Origin: JAOZTV01 sp965371805
GTDB taxonomy: Bacteria; Acidobacteriota; Aminicenantia; UBA2199
DNA length: 64,000 nt
Direction: 5' to 3'
NCBI GenBank assembly: GCA_965371805.1
Contig: CBDUZW010000010.1
Span: forward strand, 36,183-100,182
Made by a program: the position numbers and the translations under genes. Under the pieces are notes generated by a model. That model saw only the letters and a list, made by a program, of their open reading frames with translations. It searched no databases and was not told the DNA's origin. Within the stretch, counting starts at the first letter, position 1. Every line of letters starts with the position of its first letter. Positions 1-8,271 of the stretch are shown in pieces.

Positions 1-758
1 GTTAGATTATAGTTAGATTTTGATTTGTCAGCAATATAGAATCCCTTTTTTTTTAAATAATTAATAAATGGTTGATTATCAAATTTATATATATGTTTTA
101 GCACATCCTGGCGAGCATAACTGTCTAATATAATATAGTAAATATCCGGTAGTTTTTGTTTTTCGATTTTTTTTTTTTTACTTATCCAATCATTTTTATT
201 GATATAGCTGGTATTTGTAAGGTATTGGTTTTTTTTATTATTGTTTTTGTCTTCATTTATCCATTTGTTTTTAAAAATATCACTTAGATCGTAATTCGTA
301 ATTTTGAATTCAAGGAATAGTGTAAAACATAAGGTAGAGAATAATACAAATATGGATATTAAATTTAAAGTTCTATTTGTCTTTTTTAAATCAATTTTAG
401 ATTTTAGTGTAATAAAAACAATAAAAAGATATATAAGAATCCAAATGGGAATAAAAACAAGACCTGGAGAAGCTTTAATCGCTTTACTAAAAAATTGGTA
501 GAAGTAAAAAAAGGAGAATATAAAGACTACCGTAGTTGTTGAAATAATAGCGCTTTTATATTTGTTTTTTAAAAAAAAAATCAATAATTTGTAAAATAGG
601 AAAACAAAAATCAGCAAAATTATAATCGGTCTTATTATATAGTCCATTGAGGCAGTTTCATTAACAGTTAAATAAATATTAATAATTTCGAAAATAATAA
701 AGGCAAACGGGTGAAATATTTTTATTTCTTTTTTTATTGATTTAATTGAACTCTCCAT
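1..758 (-). CDS. Partial sulfatase-like membrane protein, N-terminal part
   Basis: An open frame runs on the minus strand from ATG at 756-758 to the left window edge, so only the N-terminal ~250 residues are visible. The first ~150 residues contain several hydrophobic segments. A Lys-rich linker follows, then PDIYYIILDSYAR, which matches the opening beta-strand and metal-binding Asp of membrane-anchored alkaline-phosphatase-superfamily proteins (LTA-synthase or sulfatase-like). The catalytic centre lies outside the window. The downstream neighbour at 827-2332 belongs to the same superfamily and strand, which suggests a surface-polymer modification locus. The substrate cannot be told. Confidence 0.7.
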   Translation of the reverse strand, partial: MESSIKSIKKEIKIFHPFAFIIFEIINIYLTVNETASMDYIIRPIIILLIFVFLFYKLLIFFLKNKYKSAIISTTTVVFIFSFFYFYQFFSKAIKASPGLVFIPIWILIYLFIVFITLKSKIDLKKTNRTLNLISIFVLFSTLCFTLFLEFKITNYDLSDIFKNKWINEDKNNNKKNQYLTNTSYINKNDWISKKKKIEKQKLPDIYYIILDSYARQDVLKHIYKFDNQPFINYLKKKGFYIADKSKSNYNL

Positions 759-826
759 GTTTTATTTTAACATATAATAATATATTTTAGAAATTAATAA
801 TCACTCAATTAATTAAAGTAATTATA

Positions 827-2332
827 CTAATTTCCGAGGTATCCAAGGCTTTTTAACATTTCTATAGTCTTATTCTTAATCTTCTTTTCTGGCAGTGTCC
901 GTTTAGACTTTGTATGTTTTTTTTCCCATTGTTGTAAATATTTTTTCATAGAAAATGCAATGGAAGCTTTTTGTTTAAATTGACTGGTTTTAAAACCATT
1001 CTCTTTAATCCCATTAGGTTGTAATTCAATCGCCTCCACACCTTCGGCCTCACCCCAGTAGTCCCGGTTTTCAATATAGTTCCATTTATCTGAATAAACA
1101 CCTACTTTATGAATGTTCCTCCATTTTGTCTCAGTTATAAAAAAATCTGGTAATTCTGTTTTTTCTCTTTTATTCCGAACTAAAGGTAATAAGGATGTTC
1201 CATGAAAATATTCTGGAATCTTTATCTTTAAAAAGTCTAGCACAGTAGGCATTATATCCATTAATCTTACTTTTTGTTTTATTCTATTTGGTTTAAAGAG
1301 TGATGTATCCTTTTTATTGTTTTTATTAGGGAATGTATGATAAAAAATAAGTGGAACTTTAATCTGAGATTCATATAGTAAATATCCATGTCCAATGGAT
1401 TCTTTTACATTGGGATGATCATCTAATCCCTCCCCATGATCACTTGTAATGATAAATAATGTGTTCTCCCATCCTGGTATTTTTTTTAGTTTTTTAATAA
1501 ATATACGAAAATCGAAGGATACTTGACGAATCGCACCCAGAGTACCTGATATAATATATTGGAGAAGGCTTTCGGGATAATACCTATTCGGTCTTTTTGT
1601 TTTTAAATAATTAAAAGCATTTTTATACTCAGCCCGCAGGTTTTCAAAAGGTGCGTGAACATCCATTAAATTTATTTGTAAATATGTGGGACTTCCATTT
1701 GATGGTTTTAACTGCTTTATAAGTTTATCTAAGATTTCATCTGAACCAGGAATACTTGAATTCTTCCCAAATTTTTTCTGTCCAGCGTTAGGTTTCATCC
1801 AATCCCAAACCACCCAACTGTCAATATAACGGTCAAAGCCCTGTTGAAAATTAAAAACACTATTGATAGTCGGATTAGCTGTTATTCCAATTGTTTTATA
1901 TCCGTTGAATTTCAAAATTTCTGCAAAAGTTTGATATTTATTGTGTAAAATATCAAAATTTTCTTTTTCAATGCCAATTGTGCGAGGATAGAGAGAGGTT
2001 ATCATTGATGCAATAGAAGGACGAGTCCAGCTGCACTGGGCAATCGCATTTTCAAAAAGTACACCTTCAGCTGCCATTTGATCAATTTCAGGAGACACAG
2101 GCTCTTCAAAACCATAGCAACCAAGTTTATCACTGCGAAGTGTATCTATAATTAAAAGGACAATATTTGGTCTTTTGTCATTGGATTTAAAAAAAATGAA
2201 TTTACCTAATAATAATAAAATTAATATCAGGGTTAAACCTGATATAATAATAAAAACTTTTGAATATTCCTTTCTAGAAAGGAAACCAGATTTAACAACA
2301 GAATTGTCTTTTGTCATATTTAGTTTTATCAA
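827..2332 (-). CDS. Membrane-anchored sulfatase/phosphotransferase-like hydrolase
   Basis: This 501-residue protein has an N-terminal membrane anchor (residues ~25-48) followed by RPNIVLLIIDTLRSDKLGC, the first metal-binding motif of the alkaline-phosphatase/sulfatase superfamily. The nucleophile region reads CSWTRPSIASM, so Thr seems to occupy the position of the Cys/Ser in the CxPSR formylglycine motif. DHGEGLDDH supplies the second metal site. With Thr there, phospho-group transfer or hydrolysis is as likely as sulfate ester cleavage. The C-terminal ~100 residues are basic. It probably acts outside the cytoplasmic membrane on surface polymers. ATG at 2332 is taken as the start; a second Met five codons on is possible. 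Confidence 0.8.
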   Translation of the reverse strand: MIKLNMTKDNSVVKSGFLSRKEYSKVFIIISGLTLILILLLLGKFIFFKSNDKRPNIVLLIIDTLRSDKLGCYGFEEPVSPEIDQMAAEGVLFENAIAQCSWTRPSIASMITSLYPRTIGIEKENFDILHNKYQTFAEILKFNGYKTIGITANPTINSVFNFQQGFDRYIDSWVVWDWMKPNAGQKKFGKNSSIPGSDEILDKLIKQLKPSNGSPTYLQINLMDVHAPFENLRAEYKNAFNYLKTKRPNRYYPESLLQYIISGTLGAIRQVSFDFRIFIKKLKKIPGWENTLFIITSDHGEGLDDHPNVKESIGHGYLLYESQIKVPLIFYHTFPNKNNKKDTSLFKPNRIKQKVRLMDIMPTVLDFLKIKIPEYFHGTSLLPLVRNKREKTELPDFFITETKWRNIHKVGVYSDKWNYIENRDYWGEAEGVEAIELQPNGIKENGFKTSQFKQKASIAFSMKKYLQQWEKKHTKSKRTLPEKKIKNKTIEMLKSLGYLGN

Positions 2333-2448
2333 AATGTTTTATTATTGTCAAATAAAATAACAATAGAAGAATAAGAAAGTCAGTTGCTTTCTGCTATCAA
2401 AAAGTATAAGCCATAATTTAATATTGTTTAAATTGCTATGAGCCATAT

Positions 2449-2558
2449 TCAGCATTCCCTGTATTGGAACTCCATATGAACAGGTTTTTCACAATGATCT
2501 TCACAATTACTGCAAAGATCTGCTTTAGGACTATCTAAGAGCATATATTTTTTTTCAT
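2449..2558 (-). other. Possible 31-36 aa Cys-rich small protein, frame-disrupted
   Basis: On the minus strand a good ribosome binding site (AAGGGTGA) precedes an ATG at 2558, but that frame ends after seven codons behind a run of eight A. One extra A would join it to a 31-codon frame starting at 2544 that reads CSNCEDHCEKPVHMEF and ends YREC. Three Cys in CxxCxxxC spacing suggest metal binding. It may be a slippage-dependent small protein, a decayed gene fragment, or chance. I do not recognise a family. Confidence 0.25.
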
Positions 2559-2631
2559 TTCACCCTTCTCTATCAGCAACTTATTTGACATTTCGGATTA
2601 TGTGCTGATGAGGTTTTGCTGTCAAGAATAG

Positions 2632-2670
2632 TTTTGACAAATTTTGTCAAAATAAATGACAAAATTTGTC
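2632..2670. promoter_or_regulatory. Twin palindromes upstream of pilin promoter
   Basis: Positions 2632-2652 form a perfect dyad (TTTTGACAAA, one base, TTTGTCAAAA). Positions 2658-2670 form a second, GACAAA-A-TTTGTC. Both carry the same GACAAA half-site, and they lie about 50-90 bp upstream of the sigma-54-like promoter, where an enhancer-binding activator such as PilR would bind. The role is inferred from position. Confidence 0.4.
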
Positions 2671-2721
2671 TTATTCTGGTTTGGGTTTTCTTCTAAGTCA
2701 ATGGCGGTCTTACTATTTGTC

Positions 2722-2738
2722 TTGGCAGTGATTTTGCA
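2722..2738 (+). promoter_or_regulatory. Sigma-54 (-24/-12) promoter of the pilin gene
   Basis: TTGGCAGTGATTTTGCA matches the RpoN consensus TGGCAC-N5-TTGCW with the exact N5 spacing and the invariant GG and GC. It ends 35 bp before the pilin ATG. PilA-type pilins are often transcribed from sigma-54 promoters under PilS/PilR; no such regulator is in this window. Confidence 0.75.
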
Positions 2739-2773
2739 TATAAAATATATAAAAAAAAAGGAGGAAACATTTT

Positions 2774-3256
2774 ATGAAAAACAAAAAAGGTTTTACTTTA
2801 ATTGAACTATTAATTGTTGTTGCAATTATTGGAATTATTGCAGCTATTGCTATCCCAAATCTTCTTAGGGCTTTACAGAATGGTAAACAAACAAGAACAT
2901 TAGGAGATATGAAGAGTGTGGCAACAGGTATAGAGATGTACAGAACACAAGTTGGAAATCTTCCTACTTATCAGACAACTACTCTATTAGCTTATGGCGC
3001 TGTAGCTCCAGGTACTGTTTTGGGAAGAATTACTGGAAAGCAGAGAGTTCTAACAGATGGTTGGGGTTTTAATATGTGGATTAACTCGGATGCAGCTGAG
3101 TCAAATTATTCAGTTGGAAGTCCTGCAAAAAACGGTAATAATGCTGAACCTGCTTGGAATTTGGCAGGTGGAACTTATATTGTAATAGATATGGCTCATT
3201 TTGAGTATGATCTAATTTATAGTAATGGTGCATATACTTACGGACCAAAAAAATAA
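2774..3256 (+). CDS. Type IV pilin / type II secretion pseudopilin-like protein
   Basis: The 160-residue protein starts MKNKKGFTLIELLIVV: a short basic leader, the prepilin peptidase site between Gly6 and Phe7, Glu5 of the mature protein, and the hydrophobic N-terminal helix with GIIAAIAIPNL. The mature protein would be ~154 residues with a compact C-terminal domain (TRTLGDMKSVATGIEMYRTQ) as in short major pilins. An AGGAGG ribosome binding site precedes ATG. It has its own sigma-54 promoter and a strong terminator, consistent with a highly expressed major subunit. The next two genes are O-antigen-ligase-like, a context seen for pilin glycosylation. Confidence 0.9.
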   Translation: MKNKKGFTLIELLIVVAIIGIIAAIAIPNLLRALQNGKQTRTLGDMKSVATGIEMYRTQVGNLPTYQTTTLLAYGAVAPGTVLGRITGKQRVLTDGWGFNMWINSDAAESNYSVGSPAKNGNNAEPAWNLAGGTYIVIDMAHFEYDLIYSNGAYTYGPKK

Positions 3257-3275
3257 TTCTATTTTTTTTTAAATA

Positions 3276-4739
3276 ATGAAAAAAGGCAATTATGTTTTAT
3301 TAATAATTGCCTTTTTTTTTCTTGTAAATTATTCTCTAAATGCATTTGGTGTTTTTTTTTTTAGGGAAGTTTTATATATTTTTCTTTTAATTTTCACATT
3401 TTTAGTTTTTCGAGAATTTGATTTTTCCAAAATACAACGACCTATTATTCTCTGGGTATCAAGCATTATATTTTCTTATGGTTTGTTTCAAAAATATTAT
3501 ATTTTTCCAAAAATTATAAGCAATTATACTCAAAAACAAGATTTTTTTTCGACTTCAATATATGGCCTGTTCAGTACAGGAAGAATTTTCTCCATATTTA
3601 CTTTGCCGACTTTATATGGTGTTATTTGTGCAATTTTCATAGTTTTTATTTTTCATTTTATCAGGGAGAGTTTTTTAAAAGAGAAGAAAATTACTGGGAA
3701 AATTTATTTCTATTTTTTTTTACTTTGTCTAGGTGTTTATAATCTTATTTTAACTCAATCTTTTGGCGCAATAATATATCTTTCAGTTGGAATGTTTATC
3801 TATCTCATAATTGATAGAACAATTAATGTCAAATACATATCTTTAATTGTGATGACATTGTTCCTTGTGATTTTTATTGTTGTTGGTCTAAGATATAAGC
3901 AGGCAAAAAATCTTGAACCTGTGAAATTAAGATTAACTAATTGGAATCAGGCGGTAAGAATGATTACCGCGAATCCTTTTTTTGGTGTTGGATTAGGAAA
4001 TTATGGATTAAAGGTTTCTTATTATACAAAACAAGGTGAGGCAAAGTCTCTTTATACTCATAACTTTTTTTTGCAAATAACTGCAGAAATTGGGATTCCA
4101 TCTTTATTTTTTTTAATTCTTATATTTTTAATTTATAGACGAAAACTCATTCCACCTGATTATAAAGAGAAATCCATCTATATATCTGTTTTGATTATGT
4201 TAATATTTTATAATTTAATTGATATTGGCTTATACTTCTTCTCAGTTGGGATAATCTTCAGCATTGTTTTGTCACAAATATATCGTAAAAAAACAAGTAA
4301 AATTGTGATAAAGATTTTTATGTTTTTTTTATGTTCTCTTATATATGGTTTGATGTATTTGTCTGACGACTATCTATCTGAAGCTAACATCTTTTTAAAT
4401 CAGAATGATATAATTAGTGCAAGAAAATTTTATGAGAAGAGTATAAGTATTAATCCATTAAATTATTCTGCACTGCTTGGAAAAGCTTCTCTTTTACCCA
4501 ATGGAATAAATTCAAAGCAGGGTTTAGAATTAATTGATAAAGCATTAGACGTGTTTCCCGAATATGGCGTTGCTTTATTCCAAAAATCTGTTATAGAATA
4601 TAAAAACGGGCACTTCTTGTCTGCTCTCTATTACGCTGGAGCAGCAAATAAAAAAAATCAATTAAATAAACAATATAGGAACTGGTATGAATTTATTAAA
4701 AAGAACTTACCTTCGCGAAATACTATCAAAAGAAATTGA
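3276..4739 (+). CDS. O-antigen ligase / Wzy-family membrane protein with TPR tail
   Basis: The 487-residue protein has about ten hydrophobic segments and the Wzy_C-type signature GVGLGNYGLKV followed by THNFFLQITAEIGIPSL near residues 235-280. The ~110 C-terminal residues look like TPR helices (SARKFYEKSISINPLN). Such proteins transfer undecaprenyl-linked glycans to LPS, or to pilins (PilO/TfpO/PglL type), at the periplasmic face. It directly follows the pilin gene, favouring pilin or surface glycosylation. The assigned ATG (3276) lies within the pilin terminator and has no clear ribosome binding site, so expression may depend on read-through or a later start. Confidence 0.75.
   Translation: MKKGNYVLLIIAFFFLVNYSLNAFGVFFFREVLYIFLLIFTFLVFREFDFSKIQRPIILWVSSIIFSYGLFQKYYIFPKIISNYTQKQDFFSTSIYGLFSTGRIFSIFTLPTLYGVICAIFIVFIFHFIRESFLKEKKITGKIYFYFFLLCLGVYNLILTQSFGAIIYLSVGMFIYLIIDRTINVKYISLIVMTLFLVIFIVVGLRYKQAKNLEPVKLRLTNWNQAVRMITANPFFGVGLGNYGLKVSYYTKQGEAKSLYTHNFFLQITAEIGIPSLFFLILIFLIYRRKLIPPDYKEKSIYISVLIMLIFYNLIDIGLYFFSVGIIFSIVLSQIYRKKTSKIVIKIFMFFLCSLIYGLMYLSDDYLSEANIFLNQNDIISARKFYEKSISINPLNYSALLGKASLLPNGINSKQGLELIDKALDVFPEYGVALFQKSVIEYKNGHFLSALYYAGAANKKNQLNKQYRNWYEFIKKNLPSRNTIKRN
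3279..3320 (+). terminator. Intrinsic terminator of pilin gene, overlapping next ORF start
   Basis: GGCAATTAT (3285-3293) pairs perfectly with ATAATTGCC (3303-3311) around a 9-nt loop and is followed by nine T. It begins 29 bp after the pilin stop, but also lies inside the first codons of the downstream reading frame (ATG at 3276). Confidence 0.8.
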
Positions 4740-6630
4740 ACTGTTAATAATATTTTCAGTTTTACTGTTTTTTCCAGACAAAAATTCTTTATCTTATTTT
4801 TTAGTAATATCTGCCTTATTATTAGTATTTAGTCTTAGGGCTGTTTTTACAGAAAGAAATTTAGGTATATCCAGTTTTTCTAATCTTCTGATAGTAATAA
4901 ATGTTTTTTTTATAATAACTTCTTTTTTTTCTAATAATATTTTTAATTCTATTCTATTAATTTCTGATATTCTAATTATTTCACTATTTGTTTTTATTCT
5001 GTTTACAAATTCTTTGAATTTAAATAAACTATTTTTTCTTCTATTGTTAACTGTTACAATTTTTTCTTCTGTAAAAGTAATCAATGATATGTTGTTAAAA
5101 AAAAGTCTTGAAAGCATTTTGTTTGACAATCCAATAAGAATTGGAGTTGTGTCAGGACTAGGCGTTATAATTGCCCTGGTTATGTTGATGAAAAAGTTTA
5201 ATTGGATTTATATCCTGTTTCTATTGATTAATCTTGTTGGAGTTTTTTGTTCAAAATCAAAAGGCGCTTTTCTTGGAATAGTCTTCATTTCGATTTTATT
5301 TCTGCTTCAAAGACATAAAAAAATTATATTAATTGTGATATTACTTGTTGTTCTTACCTTTTTTATATCAAATCCTATAAAGGATAGCTTTGAATTTTCA
5401 ATATACAAAGAAAAATATTCTACCGGCAGGATTGATATTTGGAAGATGTCTCTTGAAATTTTCCAAGATAATCCTTTTTTTGGAGTTGGACCAAACAATT
5501 TTAAAAATGTGGCCAAAAGCTATAATTTCAAACAAACTCATGGTCCTGCAAATTATTTTAAAGTACCAGGTCAAACTCATAATGATTATTTTAAACTGCT
5601 TGCGGAAAATGGACTTTTAGGGTTTTTAATGATTATGCTTCTTCTCTTTGGTTTTATAAGAAAAATAAAACAGGATAAAGTTTTGAATCTTCCTGAATTA
5701 CTTCTTCTCTTTTTATTATTCCAGAGCTTATTTTTTAATATCTTATTCAAACCATTTTTTCTTTTTATGTTTATTTTCCTGCTTAAAATAATTTTTGAAA
5801 AGAAAATTGTTTTTATCAATATAACAAGAAGCTTTAAACTGATCATATCTTCTACAATTATGTTTGTTTTTCTAATAGGTCATCTATTGCCGTATTTATC
5901 GAATAATTATCTTAATAGTGTAAGGAAGAGTGGGTTATCATTTAAACAAAAAGATAAGTATTTGGAAAAGGCAAGTTTTTTTATGCCTATAAATTCAATG
6001 CCATTAATAAATAGATCTTTACTTCACTTCAAAGCCTTTACAAAAAATTTCAATTTTGATTTCTGTTTTTCTGCTATGGACCTGATTAAAAGAGCAAAGA
6101 GGCTCTCTCCGGATAACTCAGAAATATATAATATTGAAATTCAGATTTTTAAATACTATTATAAACCAATTATTGAAATAAGAAAAAATTTAAAAAAAGA
6201 GATAGTATCTTTAATATTCCTTAGTATATTGAATCATGAATATATTCTTAAAGATAAAGTATATAAGAATATAGAAAAATTAACAAAAAATATAGGAATA
6301 ATAGATCCGGTAATGAATGAAATATTAGAATTAATGAATAAGAGGGAAAGGGTAGACAGGAATAATCCATTTTTACGATTTGAGAAAGCAAAACTATTGC
6401 TGGATTTTGATAAAAGAGAGTTGGCACGTATAGAATTAAAAAATGCATTAGAGAAAGAACCTGAATATCTGGATGCATTGATACTCCTGGAACATGAATT
6501 TGATTTTTTTAAAGATAAAGAGAAATTTAAAAATAAAATTAAAAAGATAATAAAAAAGGGGAAAAGCCAAAGTTTAAAAAAAGGATCTTATTTGTATGCA
6601 TTATATAATAGTGCCCAACAAAAACATTAA
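4687..6630 (+). CDS. Second O-antigen ligase-like membrane protein with TPR tail
   Basis: This 647-residue protein overlaps the preceding gene by 53 bp. It has an N-terminal block of many membrane segments and the ligase signature SLEIFQDNPFFGVGPNNFKN, then QTHNDYFKLLAENGLLGFL (roughly residues 255-310), with Arg and His residues typical of WaaL/Wzy/PglL enzymes. From ~residue 420 on it becomes soluble, with TPR-like repeats (ELKNALEKEPEYLDALILLE). Tandem paralogues of the same architecture behind a pilin gene suggest two related glycan-transfer steps or two acceptors. It ends 3 bp from the convergent gene at 6634. Confidence 0.75.
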   Translation: MNLLKRTYLREILSKEIELLIIFSVLLFFPDKNSLSYFLVISALLLVFSLRAVFTERNLGISSFSNLLIVINVFFIITSFFSNNIFNSILLISDILIISLFVFILFTNSLNLNKLFFLLLLTVTIFSSVKVINDMLLKKSLESILFDNPIRIGVVSGLGVIIALVMLMKKFNWIYILFLLINLVGVFCSKSKGAFLGIVFISILFLLQRHKKIILIVILLVVLTFFISNPIKDSFEFSIYKEKYSTGRIDIWKMSLEIFQDNPFFGVGPNNFKNVAKSYNFKQTHGPANYFKVPGQTHNDYFKLLAENGLLGFLMIMLLLFGFIRKIKQDKVLNLPELLLLFLLFQSLFFNILFKPFFLFMFIFLLKIIFEKKIVFINITRSFKLIISSTIMFVFLIGHLLPYLSNNYLNSVRKSGLSFKQKDKYLEKASFFMPINSMPLINRSLLHFKAFTKNFNFDFCFSAMDLIKRAKRLSPDNSEIYNIEIQIFKYYYKPIIEIRKNLKKEIVSLIFLSILNHEYILKDKVYKNIEKLTKNIGIIDPVMNEILELMNKRERVDRNNPFLRFEKAKLLLDFDKRELARIELKNALEKEPEYLDALILLEHEFDFFKDKEKFKNKIKKIIKKGKSQSLKKGSYLYALYNSAQQKH

Positions 6631-6633
6631 TAC

Positions 6634-8271
6634 TTATTTGTTTTTTACTAAAACTCTGGAAAACAAGGTATTTGGTAGAGTTTTGGAGAATTCTTTTAAT
6701 GAATTCGATAAATTTTTAAGTTCATTTGCTTCTATAGCATAAAATGATATAGTATCCAAAGGAGAAATAACGCTTTCTTTAATCTTCCATTGACCTACAA
6801 GGATCCAGCTGGTGGGAACACCACCATATAGATTTAACAAGGCATCATTAACTATTGCTATCTTGGCTTTAAATGAATTTCCAAGTTTTTCTATCTCTTT
6901 TGTATTTAATTTATTTTTTAGAAGAAGATCTGCTGGTTCTTTGCTGCTTAAACCAAGAATATCAAGACATTTGATATCTGTTAAAAAATTTATTCCACCA
7001 ATGTCATTTAGAAGAATGCTTTCGCCTCTATAGTACTTGTCAACAAATTTACCCAACATATATTGATTAGAGTATGTATTTGATGAAGCCATTGGCGTCT
7101 TGTATAATATTTTTGTGCCTCTTTCCGATAAAGGCAATAATATAAGAAATATCAAAAAAAACAGAATGACTTTTTCAATTCTGTTTTTTTTTATGTTTTG
7201 ATACAATTCCGGGAGAGGCATAAAAAGAATAGAGATAAGTCCAATAACCAATAAATATGAATCGTATCTTATCTGGTAATTTATACTTAAAAAAAATCCT
7301 GTTTTTGCAAATAAAAGATGTATGGTTGTAACAATAATAAATATATACCCGGCTAGAGTATATCTGCTGAATATTCTTTTATATGTTTTTATAACAATTA
7401 AAAGGAGGAAAACAACCACTATCAATAAAACGAGAATATGAATATTATAAATGACCTGCCTTAAACCATTATAAAGAAATAATATTATACTTTTAATTGA
7501 AAATGGGTCAAATGTTCTTCCCTTGAGCAGAATAGAATTAGGAATAAAATACCATCCTTTAGATATTGATATTATTCCATATATTATTACTGGTAATATT
7601 CCTGAGAGTAATAGCAATAGAGAATTTAAAAATTTTTTTTTTATAAACAAAAAAAGAAAGATAGCCCCAACTAGAAACAGACCCTCATATCTGGTGCTTA
7701 CTAATAGGAATGCTGTTATATATATATGGGGTTTTGTTATCATAAATCTATCAGTATTTTTTGCCTCAATAGAATTTAAAACTCCAAATATTAAAATTAA
7801 ACTAAACAATATTTGAAGTATATGTTCTAATCCGGTAAGAACGAGGTAGGGCAGTGGGATAAAAAAGATAAATAAAAGAAGAATTAATGTTTTTGAAATT
7901 TGTGAAAAGCCTCTGTCTTCAAAATAATAAGATAGTATTGCTATCAGGCTTGAAGCCAAAAAAAGATTCAATATAAATGGAGTAAATTCACTAACTCCAA
8001 ATACAAAAAATAAAAATGACAACAATAAGGTCCAGAGAGGAGAAGATGAGGAAGGTGTGAAATTATGTTTTGTAACCCCAAAAACCCCATCCTCTGAAAA
8101 ATGTTTGGCTATTGCCATATGAATGTACGAGTCATCTAGAGTATATATTAGATGCCCATCATTGAGATTCATTGATGAGTTTAAAGGGATAAAAATTGCT
8201 ATCCATAAAACAGTAATAGCTATAAACAAGGGAAGTCTTTGATAACTGGTTGCTATAAGGTTGTTTTTCAC
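6634..8271 (-). CDS. GT-C-like membrane glycosyltransferase, hypothetical
   Basis: The 545-residue polytopic protein has an early periplasmic loop containing YTLDDSYIHMAIAKH and then TPSSSSPLW. This is the acidic DD(S/A)YIH motif of GT-C-fold transferases that use polyprenyl-phosphate sugars (ArnT/PMT-like families). A C-terminal periplasmic domain follows the last membrane segment. Its start overlaps the helicase stop by 4 bp, so it is co-transcribed with the upstream gene although function is probably unrelated. Sugar and acceptor are unknown. Confidence 0.6.
   Translation of the reverse strand: MKNNLIATSYQRLPLFIAITVLWIAIFIPLNSSMNLNDGHLIYTLDDSYIHMAIAKHFSEDGVFGVTKHNFTPSSSSPLWTLLLSFLFFVFGVSEFTPFILNLFLASSLIAILSYYFEDRGFSQISKTLILLLFIFFIPLPYLVLTGLEHILQILFSLILIFGVLNSIEAKNTDRFMITKPHIYITAFLLVSTRYEGLFLVGAIFLFLFIKKKFLNSLLLLLSGILPVIIYGIISISKGWYFIPNSILLKGRTFDPFSIKSIILFLYNGLRQVIYNIHILVLLIVVVFLLLIVIKTYKRIFSRYTLAGYIFIIVTTIHLLFAKTGFFLSINYQIRYDSYLLVIGLISILFMPLPELYQNIKKNRIEKVILFFLIFLILLPLSERGTKILYKTPMASSNTYSNQYMLGKFVDKYYRGESILLNDIGGINFLTDIKCLDILGLSSKEPADLLLKNKLNTKEIEKLGNSFKAKIAIVNDALLNLYGGVPTSWILVGQWKIKESVISPLDTISFYAIEANELKNLSNSLKEFSKTLPNTLFSRVLVKNK

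Larger units (their letters stand above)
2333..2721. other. Intergenic region between divergent sulfatase and pilin genes
   Basis: No long gene is visible. It holds a short Cys-rich minus-strand frame (2449-2558), two close palindromes (2632-2670) and then the pilin promoter. Confidence 0.6.

Noticed and set aside
827..2332. Classical formylglycine sulfatase
   Set aside because: The CxPSR/SxPSR motif is not present; Thr occupies the position, so only the superfamily is claimed.
4794..5846. Minus-strand frames inside the ligase genes
   Set aside because: They are antisense shadows of AT-rich membrane-protein codons and have no ribosome binding sites or family features.
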